Shown here piece after piece: positions 43,486 through 54,471 of a stretch of DNA of 64,000 nucleotides; the stretch's first letter is position 1; every line of letters starts with the position of its first letter. Origin of the DNA: Lysobacter solisilvae (GTDB lineage: Bacteria; Pseudomonadota; Gammaproteobacteria; Xanthomonadales; Xanthomonadaceae); assembly GCF_016613535.2 (NCBI RefSeq), contig NZ_CP071518.1:1798001-1862000 (forward strand), read 5' to 3'. A model generated the notes under the pieces. It saw nothing but the letters and a program-made list of their open reading frames with translations, ran no database searches and had not been told where the DNA came from. The position numbers and the translations under genes are program-made.

Positions 43486-44742
43486 ATGACTGCGACCCCC
43501 CTTCCCGACGCAGCCCCGCTGCATGACGTGCTCATCATTGGCGGCGGGCTGGTGGGCGCCAGCCTCGCCATCGCGCTGCATCAGGCCGGACTCGACGTGG
43601 GCCTGGTGGAAGCCTCCGCGCCCGACGCGCTGCCCGCCGTCTTCGACGAACGCAACCTCAGCTTCTCCGAAGCCACCGTGCATGGGTTGACGGCGCTGGG
43701 GGTGCTCGATCGCCTGCGCAGCCCGGCGGGCGCGATCGAACGCATCCACGTCAGTCGCCAGGGCGATTTCGGGCGCACGCTGCTGGAGGCCGCGCGGCAC
43801 GGCCGCAGCGAGTTCGGCCGCGTGGTGGTGGCGCGCGACTTCGGCCTGGCGCTGGAAGCGCGCTTGTCGGAAATGGCCGCACTGCGCCGCTACCGGCCCG
43901 CGCGCTTCGTCGGCCTCGATCCGCTCGAAGGTGCGGGACCGCGCGGCGTGCGTATCGTGGATGGCGGCGGCGAGCGCCGCCTGCGCGCGCAGGTGCTGGT
44001 GGCCGCCGACGGCACCGGCAGCGGCGTACGCCAGGCCCTGGGCATCGGCTGCGATCACCACGACTACGGCCAGACGCTGTTCGTCACGCGCCTGCGCACG
44101 CAGCGTCCGCCCGACGGCACCGCCTACGAGCGGCTGGGGCCCGACGGCCCGACCGCCCTGCTGCCGCGCGGCGACGGCCACTACGGCCTGGTGCACGGCG
44201 TCGAGCGGGCCTGCGCCGATGAGGTCGCCGCGCTGGACGACGCCGGTTTCCTGGCCCGCGTGCAGGCCCATTTCGGCTGGCGCGCCGGACGCTTCCTCGC
44301 CTGCGGTGCACGCAGCGCCTATCCGGTCGCCCGCTCGCTGGCGCAGTCGCTGATCGCTCCGCGCGCGGTGCTGGTGGGCAATGCGGCGCAGACCGTGCAT
44401 CCGATCGGCGCGCAGGGCTTCAACCTGGGGCTGCGCGATGCGCTGACGCTGGCCGAGCTGCTGGCCCGGGCGCGCGCGGCCGATGCGCTGGCCGATTGCG
44501 GTGATGCGGCCCTGCTGGAGGAATACGCGCGGAGGCGCCACGACGACCGCGCGCGCACGGTTGCCTTTTCCGATGGGCTGGCGCGGATCAGCGCCAATCC
44601 CGCCGAAGGCCTGCGTCCACTGCGCAGCCTGGGGTTCTGGGCCGCCGACCGGGTGCCGTCGCTGCAGGCCTGGCTGGTCGGGGCGGCGATGGGCTATCGC
44701 GGTGACGTGCCGGCGCTGTGCCGCGCGCAGGACGCGTCATGA
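43486..44742 (+). CDS. ubiH: UbiH-family FAD monooxygenase (ubiquinone biosynthesis)
   Basis: The 418-residue flavoprotein starts with the dinucleotide motif VLIIGGGLVGASLAIAL. Further features are VLVAADGTGSGVRQALG (DG motif) and VLVGNAAQTVHPIGAQGFNLG (GD-like motif; GNAAQTVHPIGAQG is typical of UbiH). UbiH hydroxylates an octaprenyl phenol ring in ubiquinone synthesis. It overlaps the next gene by 4 bp (ATGA), so ubiH-ubiI are coupled. Confidence 0.92.
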   Translation: MTATPLPDAAPLHDVLIIGGGLVGASLAIALHQAGLDVGLVEASAPDALPAVFDERNLSFSEATVHGLTALGVLDRLRSPAGAIERIHVSRQGDFGRTLLEAARHGRSEFGRVVVARDFGLALEARLSEMAALRRYRPARFVGLDPLEGAGPRGVRIVDGGGERRLRAQVLVAADGTGSGVRQALGIGCDHHDYGQTLFVTRLRTQRPPDGTAYERLGPDGPTALLPRGDGHYGLVHGVERACADEVAALDDAGFLARVQAHFGWRAGRFLACGARSAYPVARSLAQSLIAPRAVLVGNAAQTVHPIGAQGFNLGLRDALTLAELLARARAADALADCGDAALLEEYARRRHDDRARTVAFSDGLARISANPAEGLRPLRSLGFWAADRVPSLQAWLVGAAMGYRGDVPALCRAQDAS

Positions 44743-45926
44743 GCCGGCGCGAGACGAGCGACGTGCTGGTGGTGGGCGCGGGCGTGGTCGGTGCGGCCGC
44801 GGCGCTCGCGATGGCGCGTGACGGTCGCCAGGTGACGCTGGTGGAGGCCCGCGAACCCGCGCCCTGGCGCAGCGACACGCCCGACCTGCGCGTCTACGCC
44901 TTCGCGCCCGACAACGCGGCGCTGCTGGACGGCCTGGGCGTCTGGGACGCCGTGCGGACCGCACGCCTGCAGCCCTATCGCCGGATGACGGTGTGGGATG
45001 CAGCCGGCGGCGACACTTTGGATTTCGACGCGGACGCCTTCGGCCGCCGCGAGCTGGGCTGGATCGTCGAACACAACCTGCTGGTCGACCGCCTTTGGGC
45101 GGCGCTGCCCGCGGCCGGCGTGCGGGTGGTGTGCCCGGCGCAGGTGGTCGACCTGACGCAGGAGGAGGACCATGCCGTCGTCGAACTCGACAGCGGCGCG
45201 CGCCTGCGCACGCGCCTGGCCCTGGCCGCCGACGGCGGCGATTCGAAGCTGCGCACGCTGGCCGGCATCGAGACCTTCACCCACGACTATGGCCAGGACG
45301 GGCTGGTGGCGTTCGTCGAGCACGAACGTCCGCATGAGGGCACGTGCTGGCAGCGCTTCCTGCCGGGCGGACCGATCGCATTCCTGCCGTTCGGCGGCGA
45401 CGGGCACCGCTCTTCGATCGTGTGGACGTTGCCGCAGGAAGAGGCGGCGCGCCTGCTGGCGGCGGACGACGCCGGCTTCCTGCGCGAACTGCAGGCGGCC
45501 TTCGCCGGTACCCTGGGCGCGCTCACGGCCGTGTCGCGGCGCGCCAGTTTCCCCCTGCGCCGGCAGCTGGCGCAGCAGCACGTGGCCGGCCGCGTGGCGG
45601 TCATCGGCGATGCCGCGCACGTGGTGCATCCGCTGGCGGGGCAGGGCGTCAACCTGGGCCTTCGCGATGTGCGCGCCCTGCGCGAGCGGCTGCAGGGAAC
45701 GGCGCGCGACCTCCCCCGCGATCCGGGCGCACCCGCGCCGCTGGCGCGCTGGGCGCGCGGCCGGCGCAGCGAGAATGCCTTGGCGGCGTATTCCTTCGAT
45801 GGCCTCAACCGCCTGTTCTCGAACGACGCGCTGCTTCCCACGCTGCTGCGCGGACACGCGCTGGGGCTGGTGGGCCGGCTGGCTCCGCTTCGACATGCCT
45901 TCTGGAAGCGCGCGGCCGGGCTTTAG
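44739..45926 (+). CDS. ubiI: UbiI/VisC-family FAD monooxygenase (ubiquinone biosynthesis)
   Basis: The 395-residue flavoprotein has VLVVGAGVVGAAAALAM at the N-terminus, LALAADGGDSKLRTLAG in the middle, and VAVIGDAAHVVHPLAGQGVNLGL. The start at 44739 overlaps the ubiH stop (ATGA). The GDAAHxxHPLAGQG motif marks it as the second ring hydroxylase. Both enzymes act in the cytoplasm at the membrane-associated Ubi complex. Confidence 0.92.
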   Translation: MSRRETSDVLVVGAGVVGAAAALAMARDGRQVTLVEAREPAPWRSDTPDLRVYAFAPDNAALLDGLGVWDAVRTARLQPYRRMTVWDAAGGDTLDFDADAFGRRELGWIVEHNLLVDRLWAALPAAGVRVVCPAQVVDLTQEEDHAVVELDSGARLRTRLALAADGGDSKLRTLAGIETFTHDYGQDGLVAFVEHERPHEGTCWQRFLPGGPIAFLPFGGDGHRSSIVWTLPQEEAARLLAADDAGFLRELQAAFAGTLGALTAVSRRASFPLRRQLAQQHVAGRVAVIGDAAHVVHPLAGQGVNLGLRDVRALRERLQGTARDLPRDPGAPAPLARWARGRRSENALAAYSFDGLNRLFSNDALLPTLLRGHALGLVGRLAPLRHAFWKRAAGL

Positions 45927-46001
45927 GCGTGCACGAAGCGGGGCTCGAGAAGAACGGGCACAACCGGCAATGAAGTGGTGCCGCAGGAAACTCGCAGCCG
46001 G

Positions 46002-46033
46002 AAAAAAAAGAACGCCCGGCGTGGGGCCGGGCG
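46002..46033 (-). terminator. Rho-independent terminator for the EF-hand gene
   Basis: The stem cgcccggc / gccgggcg (46013-46020 with 46026-46033) is followed, on the leftward strand, by a T-run (A8 at 46002-46009 on the + strand). It also lies after ubiI but in the wrong orientation for that gene. Confidence 0.75.
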
Positions 46034-46075
46034 AACACGTCGATCATGCAACGTGAGAGAGAGGTTGCGACGCGC

Positions 46076-46810
46076 TTACCAGTCGTTGACCTCGTCGCGG
46101 TCGAGACGGCCGTTGCGGTCGATGTCGACGGTGGCGAACTCGCGCGTGAGGTCGGCATTGGCGTTCACCTCGGCCTTGGTGAGCCAGCCGTCGTGGTTGG
46201 CGTCAAGGGCGGGGAAGTCCACGCCGTGCGCGTTCGGCGCCGGGTTGCCGTGGCTGGAGGTGACCCACACCGGTGCGCCGGTGGAGGCGGTGGCCTGCGG
46301 CAGCAGCTTCGCGCCGGCCGGCGGAGTGGGCGTCACGCCTGGCGAGGGCATCGGGTCGTAGTCAGCCATGGTCCTGGGTTCGGCGGGCGGCACAGGCTGC
46401 GCGGCCTGGTGCGCGCTGACATTGGCCGCTTCGGCGGCGAGCTGGGCGTTGGTCGCCTCGCTGGCGGCCTGGCCGGCTTCGATGGCGGCCGCGGTCGCGC
46501 TGCTGCCACCCTTGGCTTCGGCCTCGGCGCCCTGCGCCTTTGCGGCAGCCTGCTGGGCATCCTGTGCGGCGGCCTGGGCGTCGATCGATGCTTCGTGGGC
46601 GGCGCGCGCGTCACCCGTGCGCGCCTGGGCGGCGCTCTGCGCCGACTCGGCTTCGGCCTTGGCTTCTTCGGCCTGGGCGGTGGCTTCGTCCGCCTGTGCT
46701 TCGGCGGTGCGCACCGCCGGCACTTCGCCGGCCTTCTGTGCGTTGGCCGCGCCGACGACCGTCATGGCCGACACCAGCGCGAGCATGGATAGATAGTGCG
46801 ACTTGCGCAT
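46076..46810 (-). CDS. Secreted Ala/Gln/Glu-rich coiled-coil protein with EF-hand pair
   Basis: The 244-residue protein has a signal peptide (MRKSHYLSMLALVSAMTVVG, cleavage near ANA-Q). A long Ala/Glu/Gln region without hydrophobic breaks (residues about 25-140) probably forms a coiled coil, then comes a Pro-rich linker. The C-terminus has two EF-hand loops (DANHDGWLTKAE and DIDRNGRLDRDE). It should bind calcium in the periplasm or outside the cell. It is monocistronic with a terminator at 46002-46033. Function is unknown; envelope structural or adhesion roles are possible. Confidence 0.85.
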   Translation of the reverse strand: MRKSHYLSMLALVSAMTVVGAANAQKAGEVPAVRTAEAQADEATAQAEEAKAEAESAQSAAQARTGDARAAHEASIDAQAAAQDAQQAAAKAQGAEAEAKGGSSATAAAIEAGQAASEATNAQLAAEAANVSAHQAAQPVPPAEPRTMADYDPMPSPGVTPTPPAGAKLLPQATASTGAPVWVTSSHGNPAPNAHGVDFPALDANHDGWLTKAEVNANADLTREFATVDIDRNGRLDRDEVNDW

Positions 46811-46962
46811 CGTCCGTTCCTCCTGTGGGATCGACCGAACGCTAACGTCGGGGTGATCAAACCCGCGTAAACCCCGCCCGATATGCGGGAAGCGAGGGGG
46901 GTGGGGTTCACGCAGATGAGGATGGCGTGCACGAAGCGGGCGCGGCGCCCGACCGCGGACCC

Positions 46963-48036
46963 TCAGCGCCGTGCGCTGGCGAACACCGTGATCTCTTCAC
47001 GGTCGTGATACAGCTGGCGCGCGCGCAGCACCGCCAACGGCCCGGCCTGGGCGCGGAAGAGATCCAGGCACAGCCGGGTTTCCTCCCAGCGCTTCTTCAT
47101 CGGCAGCTTCAGGTTGAACACCGTGTGCCGGCACCAGCCTTCGCGCATCCAGGTGGCCATGCGTTCGGCCACGCGGCGCGGCTGCTCGACCATGTCGCAG
47201 ACCATCCAGTCCAGCGCGGTGCGGGGTTGCCACTGGAATCCGTCGGCGCGCAGGTGGTCCACACGGCCGCTGTCGAGCAGGTGCTGGCGCAGCGGGCCGT
47301 TGTCGATGGCGGTGACGTGCAGTCCGTTGCGCACCAGCACCCACGTCCAGCCGCCGGGCGCGGCGCCCAGGTCGGCGCCACGCATGCCATCGCGCAGCAG
47401 GCGCGCGCGCTCGTCCTCGCGCAGCAGCGTGAGCAGCGCTTCCTCGAGCTTGAGCGCGGAACGGCTGGGGGCCTCGGCATGCATGCGCAGCCGGGGGATG
47501 CCCTGCGGCCAGGGTGAATCGTCCTGCGCGTCGCTGCGCGCCAGCACCAGGTGGTCGCCGTCGAGGAAGACCACGTGCAGTCGCGGCTTGCGGGCATCGT
47601 CGGCGCGGGCCAGCACACCGGCCTTGCGCAGGGCCGGACGCAGCGCGTTGCCGAAGCTTCGCGCCAGTCCCGCCAGCGGCTTGGCCGCATCCGAGTCCGG
47701 ATGCTCGACCCACAGCTCGCCGTACAGCGCCGGTGGCAGGGCCGCGAGCGCGTCCACGATCGGCGTGATGCGGTCGCGCGGATCGAAGCCGCGCAGCTCC
47801 GCCAGGCGCAGCAGCTTCTGCCTGGCGAAGATCAGCGTGTCGAAGGGCAGGCTGCGCGAGAGTTCATCGGCCTGTTCGCAGAAGAACTCGACGAAGCCGG
47901 AATTGCGCTGGGTGCGCGCGTAGCCCGCCAGTCCCGCCAGCGCGGCGCGCTCGCTCAGTTCACCCGCCAGTTCCGGTTCGAAACCGGCACGGCAGGTGCA
48001 GAACAGGGCGTCGCCGCGGGCGTCGGGGGCAGTCAT
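46963..48036 (-). CDS. rlmM: 23S rRNA (cytidine-2'-O)-methyltransferase RlmM
   Basis: The 357-residue enzyme has an N-terminal THUMP-like region (about 10-160) and a Rossmann methyltransferase domain with SAM-binding GADLGAAPGGWTWVL and catalytic residues in DWMVCDMVEQ and FNLKLPMKKRW. It methylates C2498 of 23S rRNA (E. coli numbering). It probably follows its own promoter in the ~35-bp gap to the deaminase gene or reads from it. Confidence 0.95.
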   Translation of the reverse strand: MTAPDARGDALFCTCRAGFEPELAGELSERAALAGLAGYARTQRNSGFVEFFCEQADELSRSLPFDTLIFARQKLLRLAELRGFDPRDRITPIVDALAALPPALYGELWVEHPDSDAAKPLAGLARSFGNALRPALRKAGVLARADDARKPRLHVVFLDGDHLVLARSDAQDDSPWPQGIPRLRMHAEAPSRSALKLEEALLTLLREDERARLLRDGMRGADLGAAPGGWTWVLVRNGLHVTAIDNGPLRQHLLDSGRVDHLRADGFQWQPRTALDWMVCDMVEQPRRVAERMATWMREGWCRHTVFNLKLPMKKRWEETRLCLDLFRAQAGPLAVLRARQLYHDREEITVFASARR

Positions 48037-48072
48037 TTCGGGCCGTCTTCGTGGGGTGCCGGCGGACCGGCT

Positions 48073-48648
48073 TCAGTAGACCGGCGCACCGGCGGCGCCG
48101 TAGGCGGCGAGCACGGCGCAGGCGTCCTCGCGCAGGACGTCGCGGGTGACGGCGATGCCGCGGCGGGTGAGCTCGCCCATCCAGTCGGCGGGCAAGGGCC
48201 CTTCGTCGAACTCGGTCAGGCCCATCACGTCCTCGGCGCGGGCGCCGATCGCCAGGTGGTCGATGCCGGCCCAGACGGTGGCGCCGTAGCACTGGCAGCA
48301 CGGCTGCGACGAGGTGGCCAGGGTGACCGGGCCGATGGGCCGGTCTTCGGCGTCGCGGTTGAGGCGTGCACGCTGGGTGCGCTGCTGCGCGAGCATGTAG
48401 GCCATGATCTCGGCGTGCGCCACCGAGCAGGCATGCGGCAGCACGCGGTTGACGCCGACGGCGATGATGCGGTCGTCCGGCCCGAACACGGCGGCCCCGA
48501 ACGGGCCGCCCGTGCCCGCCTCGAAGTTCATCCGCGACAGGGCGATGGCCAGTGCGACCTTGTCCTCGACCCCCACGTAGGCACGCGCCGTGTCGACCGC
48601 TTCGTGCACCCAGACGGGCAGGGTGAGATGGACCTGGGCGTGGAGCAT
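48073..48648 (-). CDS. Cytidine/deoxycytidylate deaminase-family zinc enzyme (nucleoside deaminase)
   Basis: The 191-residue enzyme starts at 48648. It carries the deaminase zinc motifs CSVAHAEIMAY (His78, Glu80) and SSQPCCQCYGA (Cys117, Cys120), and an N-terminal helix. It resembles the guanine/tRNA-adenosine-like branch, but exact substrate specificity is not readable. Its start overlaps the stop of the Cys-rich lipoprotein gene by 1 bp, so the two are translationally coupled. Confidence 0.85.
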   Translation of the reverse strand: MLHAQVHLTLPVWVHEAVDTARAYVGVEDKVALAIALSRMNFEAGTGGPFGAAVFGPDDRIIAVGVNRVLPHACSVAHAEIMAYMLAQQRTQRARLNRDAEDRPIGPVTLATSSQPCCQCYGATVWAGIDHLAIGARAEDVMGLTEFDEGPLPADWMGELTRRGIAVTRDVLREDACAVLAAYGAAGAPVY

Positions 48649-49202
48649 CAGCGCACGACCTCGCCACCGGCGCCAGCCGCCTGGCAGGTGCCGTTCACGC
48701 AGCTGCAGCCCGCGATCTCGGGAAACCCGCACACCGCGGCCATGCCGTTCTTCGCGCAGCGCGCCTGCACACCCTTGGGATCGGTGGGGCTGTTGACGTT
48801 GACGCAGGCCGGGTAGTGTCCGCAGCAGTTGCCCACGTCCTTCACCGTGCAGTCCGCATCGGTGCGGCACGACGTGTCGACCTTGACCTCGGCCGGGGCC
48901 TCGGGCTTGCGGTCGGCGACGCGTTCGGGCGGCAGCGGGCCACCGGTCTGGCGCGTATGCGTGGCGGGGGCCGGAGTCGCCGGGGCCGGTGTTGCCGCAG
49001 GCGCCGCCTCAACCGGCGCGGGGCGGGCGACGGGCGCCGCCTCGCTGTCGCCGGCCTTCGCCGTCGGGGATGACGGCGCCGGCGCGGCACAGGCCGCCAG
49101 TACGAACAGGGCCAACAAGAGCAGGACAGCCCTCAGGGCCGGGGACACGGTGGCGTGCAGGCGCGAACGCACGGCACGCCCGCTTGGCTGGGACGGTTTC
49201 AT
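48648..49202 (-). CDS. Cys-rich predicted lipoprotein
   Basis: The 184-residue protein starts at ATG 49202. It has a signal sequence with lipobox LFVLAACAAP, then a low-complexity Ala/Pro/Thr stretch (about residues 40-95). A C-terminal Cys-rich domain has about ten cysteines (VDTSCRTDADCTVKDVGNCC, then CSCVNGTC). The cysteines suggest a disulfide-stabilised secreted domain. It is followed by the deaminase gene with a 1-bp overlap. Function is unknown. Confidence 0.8.
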   Translation of the reverse strand: MKPSQPSGRAVRSRLHATVSPALRAVLLLLALFVLAACAAPAPSSPTAKAGDSEAAPVARPAPVEAAPAATPAPATPAPATHTRQTGGPLPPERVADRKPEAPAEVKVDTSCRTDADCTVKDVGNCCGHYPACVNVNSPTDPKGVQARCAKNGMAAVCGFPEIAGCSCVNGTCQAAGAGGEVVR

Positions 49203-49227
49203 CGGCGATCTCCTCGTGGCGGGGAGC

Positions 49228-50985
<1,758 letters not shown>

Positions 50986-51121
50986 TCGGCAGCAGCAAGC
51001 GTGGGAGAACGGGGAGTTTAGCCCGCCGGCGCACCCGGCTCCCTTCGCGGCCACGCCCGATGGCGGGGACAGCCGCCGCGCCGGGCCGTAAGCTCGGCCC
51101 ATTCCCGCCTCCAGGACCGCC

Positions 51122-51637
51122 ATGGGCCTGCAAGACCTGATCCGCGACGTCCCCGACTTTCCCCGCCCTGGCGTGACTTTCAAGGACATCGGCCCGCTGC
51201 TGGCCGACCCGGCGGGCCTGGCGGCCTGCATCGCCGCACTGGCCAAGCCATGGCGGGACGCGCGGCTGGATGCGATCTGCGGGATCGAATCACGCGGCTT
51301 CATCTTCGGCGCGGCCATGGCGCAGGTGCTGGAAACCGGCTTCGTGCCGCTGCGCAAGGTGGGCAAGCTGCCGCCGCCGACCATCGGCGTGGATTACGAC
51401 TTGGAATACGGCAGCGCCCGGCTGGAAGTAGGGGCGCAGGGGCTTCGACCCGGCGCCCGGGTGTTGCTGGTGGACGACGTACTGGCGACCGGCGGGACCC
51501 TGGCTGCCGGGCGCACCCTGCTGGAGCAGTTGCAGGTCGAGCTGGTGGGCGCCAGCGTGGTGATCGAGATCGACGCCCTGGGTGGCCGTGCCCGCTGGCC
51601 GGCGCCGCTGCCATTGCTGGCGCTGCTGCACTGCTGA
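51122..51637 (+). CDS. apt: Adenine phosphoribosyltransferase
   Basis: The 171-residue enzyme has VPDFPRPGVTFKDIGPLL, GIESRGFIFGAAMA, the PRPP-binding LLVDDVLATGGTLAAGRTL and a C-terminal HC. It recycles adenine to AMP. It is divergent from glnS (136-bp gap). A DUF2007 gene follows at 51718. Confidence 0.96.
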   Translation: MGLQDLIRDVPDFPRPGVTFKDIGPLLADPAGLAACIAALAKPWRDARLDAICGIESRGFIFGAAMAQVLETGFVPLRKVGKLPPPTIGVDYDLEYGSARLEVGAQGLRPGARVLLVDDVLATGGTLAAGRTLLEQLQVELVGASVVIEIDALGGRARWPAPLPLLALLHC

Positions 51638-51717
51638 GGCGGCGTATGCTGGGGCAAGCCCGGGCATTGGCCCGCGGCCATCCCGCTGGACCCTTGGAAC
51701 ACCCTGGGAGCTGCGCC

Positions 51718-51990
51718 ATGAAAGTCGTCTATGAGGCCGCGAACCTGATCGACGCGCACCTGGTGCGCCACGCGCTGGAAGCCGAGGAGATCCCGGTCTT
51801 CCTGCGCGGCGAGCAGCTGCTGGGAGGCATGGGCGAACTGCCGCTGTTCGGCGTCGTGGCCGTGTGCGTGCCGGATGTCGTCTTCCCGCAGGCCCAGGCC
51901 ATCGTGACCGCGCTGCCGCTGACCCAGGGCGAAGCCGGCGAAGCCGACGATGATCTGCTCCAGGGCCACGAGGGCTGGATGCCGGCGTAA
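51718..51990 (+). CDS. DUF2007-type small protein (putative signal-transducing protein)
   Basis: The 90-residue protein begins MKVVYEAANLIDAHLVRHAL and has the DUF2007 pattern AEEIPVFLRGEQLLGGMGEL. The family resembles the PII-like or small regulatory fold; roles are unknown. The start at 51718 follows a GGAG site. It lies 80 bp after apt and may be transcribed with it. Confidence 0.85.
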   Translation: MKVVYEAANLIDAHLVRHALEAEEIPVFLRGEQLLGGMGELPLFGVVAVCVPDVVFPQAQAIVTALPLTQGEAGEADDDLLQGHEGWMPA

Positions 51991-52079
51991 CAGGACGGCG
52001 TCAATGTTCCACCGACGGTGGGCCACGCACGCATCGGCTGCGTCACACTGGGCGCTTGTTCCCCGACGGATCGCCCGCC

Positions 52080-52739
52080 ATGCCCCTGCTCGTCATCGGC
52101 AACAAGAACTACTCCTCCTGGTCACTGCGCCCGTGGTTGTTGCTGCGTCATTTCGGCGTGGCCTTCGACGAGTTGCGGCTGAACCTCGACACGCCGGAAT
52201 TCTTCGAGCAGATCGGCCGCTGGTCCCCCACGCGCAGCGTGCCGGTCCTGCATGACGAGGGCCTGGTGCTGCCCGATTCGCTCGCCATCTGCGAGTACGC
52301 CAACGAGCGCTGGCTCGATGGCCGCGGCTGGCCCGCGGACCTGCGCGCCCGCGCCGTGGCGCGCGCCGCCGTGGCCGAGATGCATTCGGGGTTCCGCGCG
52401 CTGCGGCTGCAGTTGCCGATGAATTGCCGTCGCGTGCCCGACGGGTACCGCTGGGATGAAAAGGCGCAGGCCGACATCGACCGCATCCAGCAGCTGTGGG
52501 GCCAGTTGCGCCGGGAACACGGCCAGGGCGGCGATTTCCTGTGCGGTGCGTTCGGCATCGTCGATGCGATGTTCGCGCCGGTGGCGATGCGCTTCATCGG
52601 CTACGGCGTGCCGATGGACGCCACGGCACGGGCCTGGGTCGATGCGCTGACCGCCTTGCCGGCCCTGCGCGAATGGCGCGACGCGGCGGCGATCGAACCC
52701 GAGCGCATCGAAGCCACCGACGCCCTGGCTGCGACATGA
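52080..52739 (+). CDS. Glutathione S-transferase family protein
   Basis: The 219-residue protein starts at ATG 52080 (MPLLVIGNKNYSSWSLRPWL). The thioredoxin-like N-terminal domain has SPTRSVPVLHDEGLVLPDS (cis-Pro and Ser-Asp glutathione sites), and an all-alpha C-terminal domain follows. It probably uses glutathione in detoxification. It overlaps the EamA transporter gene by 4 bp (ATGA). Confidence 0.9.
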   Translation: MPLLVIGNKNYSSWSLRPWLLLRHFGVAFDELRLNLDTPEFFEQIGRWSPTRSVPVLHDEGLVLPDSLAICEYANERWLDGRGWPADLRARAVARAAVAEMHSGFRALRLQLPMNCRRVPDGYRWDEKAQADIDRIQQLWGQLRREHGQGGDFLCGAFGIVDAMFAPVAMRFIGYGVPMDATARAWVDALTALPALREWRDAAAIEPERIEATDALAAT

Positions 52740-53710
52740 CCAACCGCGCCCCGCGCGGCGCGCTGGTGGCGATGGCCGTCGGCGCGGCGCTGATCAGCAC
52801 CTCGGCGGTGTTCGTGAAGTGGACGAGCGTGGGGCCCACGGCATCGGCGTTCTGGCGCATGGGCCTGGCCGGCATCCTGCTGCTGGCCTGGCTGGCGCGG
52901 CCCAAGGTGCGCGCCGGCTGGAAGCCGTCGCGGCGGGTGCTCGGCCTGCTGTTGGCGGCGGCGGTGTTCTTCGCCATCGACCTGTGGATGTGGCACCGGA
53001 GCATCCTCTACGTCGGCGTGGGCCTGGCGACGTTGCTGGGTAATTTCCAGGTGTTCGCGCTGGCCGGCTACGGCGCACTGGTGCTCGGCGAGCGCGGCGG
53101 GTGGCGATTGTGGGCGGGGTTGCTGCTGGCGCTGGCCGGGCTGGCGCTGCTGCTGGCGCCGGGCTGGTCGGGCTTCGATGCGCGCTTCCGCCTGGGCATC
53201 GCCTTCGGACTGGGCACCGCAGTGGCCTACGGCGCGTTCCTGATCGCCTTCCGCGCGGGCCAGGCGCAACGCGGCAGCCTCAGCAACGAGGCGATGCTGT
53301 GGTGGCTATGCCTGTTCAGCGCAACGCTGCTGCTGGGGATGACCCTGTTGGGGGATGAAAAGCTGCGTCCGGCCGGAGCCGCGGACTGGGGCGCACTGCT
53401 GGCCTACGCGCTGATCGCGCAGGTCTTCGGTTGGCTGGTCATCGGCCGCGTCATGCCGAAGCTGCAGGCCGGCGTGCTTGGCCTGTGCCTGCTGCTGCAG
53501 CCCCTGCTGTCCTACGTGTGGGACTGGCTGCTGTTCGACGCCCACCTGGGTGCAGTCGAACTGTGTGGGTTGGGGTTGTCGCTGGCGGGCATTTTCCTGG
53601 GCCTGGCGCGCGCGCAGTCGACGCGCGAGGCGGGGGATGGGGCAGAGGCGAAGGCCGCGCCGGAGGTGGGGCTTCGGTCCGGAGCACCTGCCGACGGTCA
53701 CCGCGACTGA
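52736..53710 (+). CDS. EamA/DMT-family membrane transporter
   Basis: The 324-residue protein has ten transmembrane helices in two EamA repeats (starts [19 protein letters not shown], then [20 protein letters not shown]; second repeat around residues 160-295). Drug/metabolite exporters of this family move amino acids, nucleotides or drugs. The start overlaps the GST stop (ATGA). The C-terminal ~30 residues are hydrophilic and may be a shift from the true end, but no earlier stop is present. Confidence 0.9.
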   Translation: MTNRAPRGALVAMAVGAALISTSAVFVKWTSVGPTASAFWRMGLAGILLLAWLARPKVRAGWKPSRRVLGLLLAAAVFFAIDLWMWHRSILYVGVGLATLLGNFQVFALAGYGALVLGERGGWRLWAGLLLALAGLALLLAPGWSGFDARFRLGIAFGLGTAVAYGAFLIAFRAGQAQRGSLSNEAMLWWLCLFSATLLLGMTLLGDEKLRPAGAADWGALLAYALIAQVFGWLVIGRVMPKLQAGVLGLCLLLQPLLSYVWDWLLFDAHLGAVELCGLGLSLAGIFLGLARAQSTREAGDGAEAKAAPEVGLRSGAPADGHRD

Positions 53711-53759
53711 ATCCTTGCTGCCGCACCATCTGTCCGGATCCTGCAACAGAGAGTGCGTG

Positions 53760-54419
53760 ATGCTGGGAATCGGAGCTTTCAAACAGCGCATGCCACGCCC
53801 GGACGAGGCGCTGGTCGGACGCGACGAGCCGATGTCGCTGCGCAATGTCCATCACGTGCTGCGCAGTCCCTTGCGCGATGCCTTTGTCGGCTTCGCATCC
53901 GTGCAGTTCGGGATGGGCTGCTTCTGGGGCGCCGAGCGCAGGTTCTGGGGCCTGCGCGGCGTGGAGAGCACGGCCGTCGGCTTCGCCGGCGGGTTCACCC
54001 CCAACGCCACTTACCAGGAGGTCTGCAGCGGCCTGACCGGGCACGCCGAAGTCGTGCAGGTGGTGTACGACGAGAACGTCCTGGAGATCGCCGAGCTGCT
54101 GCGCGTGTTCTGGGAGGGCCACGATCCCACCCAGGGGATGCGCCAGGGCGATGACGTCGGCACCCCGTATCGTTCGGTCATCCACTGCGACACCGGAGCG
54201 CAATACGATGCGGCGGTCGCCAGCCGCGACGCGTTCCAGCAGCGGCTGACTGCGGCCGGCTTCGGGCCCATCACCACCAGGATCGAATTTCCGGCGCCGC
54301 ACTTCTACTTCGCCGAGGAGTACCACCAGCAGTACCTGGCCAAGAACCCGACGGGTCATTGCGGGCAGGTCGGGACTGGGGTGGACTGCCCGGTGGTCAC
54401 GGCGGGCCGACGCCTTTGA
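53760..54419 (+). CDS. msrA: Peptide methionine sulfoxide reductase MsrA
   Basis: The 219-residue enzyme has catalytic Cys54 in [11 protein letters not shown], the conserved [20 protein letters not shown] and late resolving-type Cys residues ([12 protein letters not shown]). It reduces methionine-S-sulfoxide in proteins. The N-terminal ~45 residues before the catalytic core are longer than in the shortest MsrAs. It fits the nearby oxidative-stress genes oxyR and ahpCD. Confidence 0.95.
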   Translation: MLGIGAFKQRMPRPDEALVGRDEPMSLRNVHHVLRSPLRDAFVGFASVQFGMGCFWGAERRFWGLRGVESTAVGFAGGFTPNATYQEVCSGLTGHAEVVQVVYDENVLEIAELLRVFWEGHDPTQGMRQGDDVGTPYRSVIHCDTGAQYDAAVASRDAFQQRLTAAGFGPITTRIEFPAPHFYFAEEYHQQYLAKNPTGHCGQVGTGVDCPVVTAGRRL

Positions 54420-54471
54420 CGGTGGGCCGCACTCGCCAGCCTCCGGGTGGAATCTGCTTGCGCGAGGGCTT

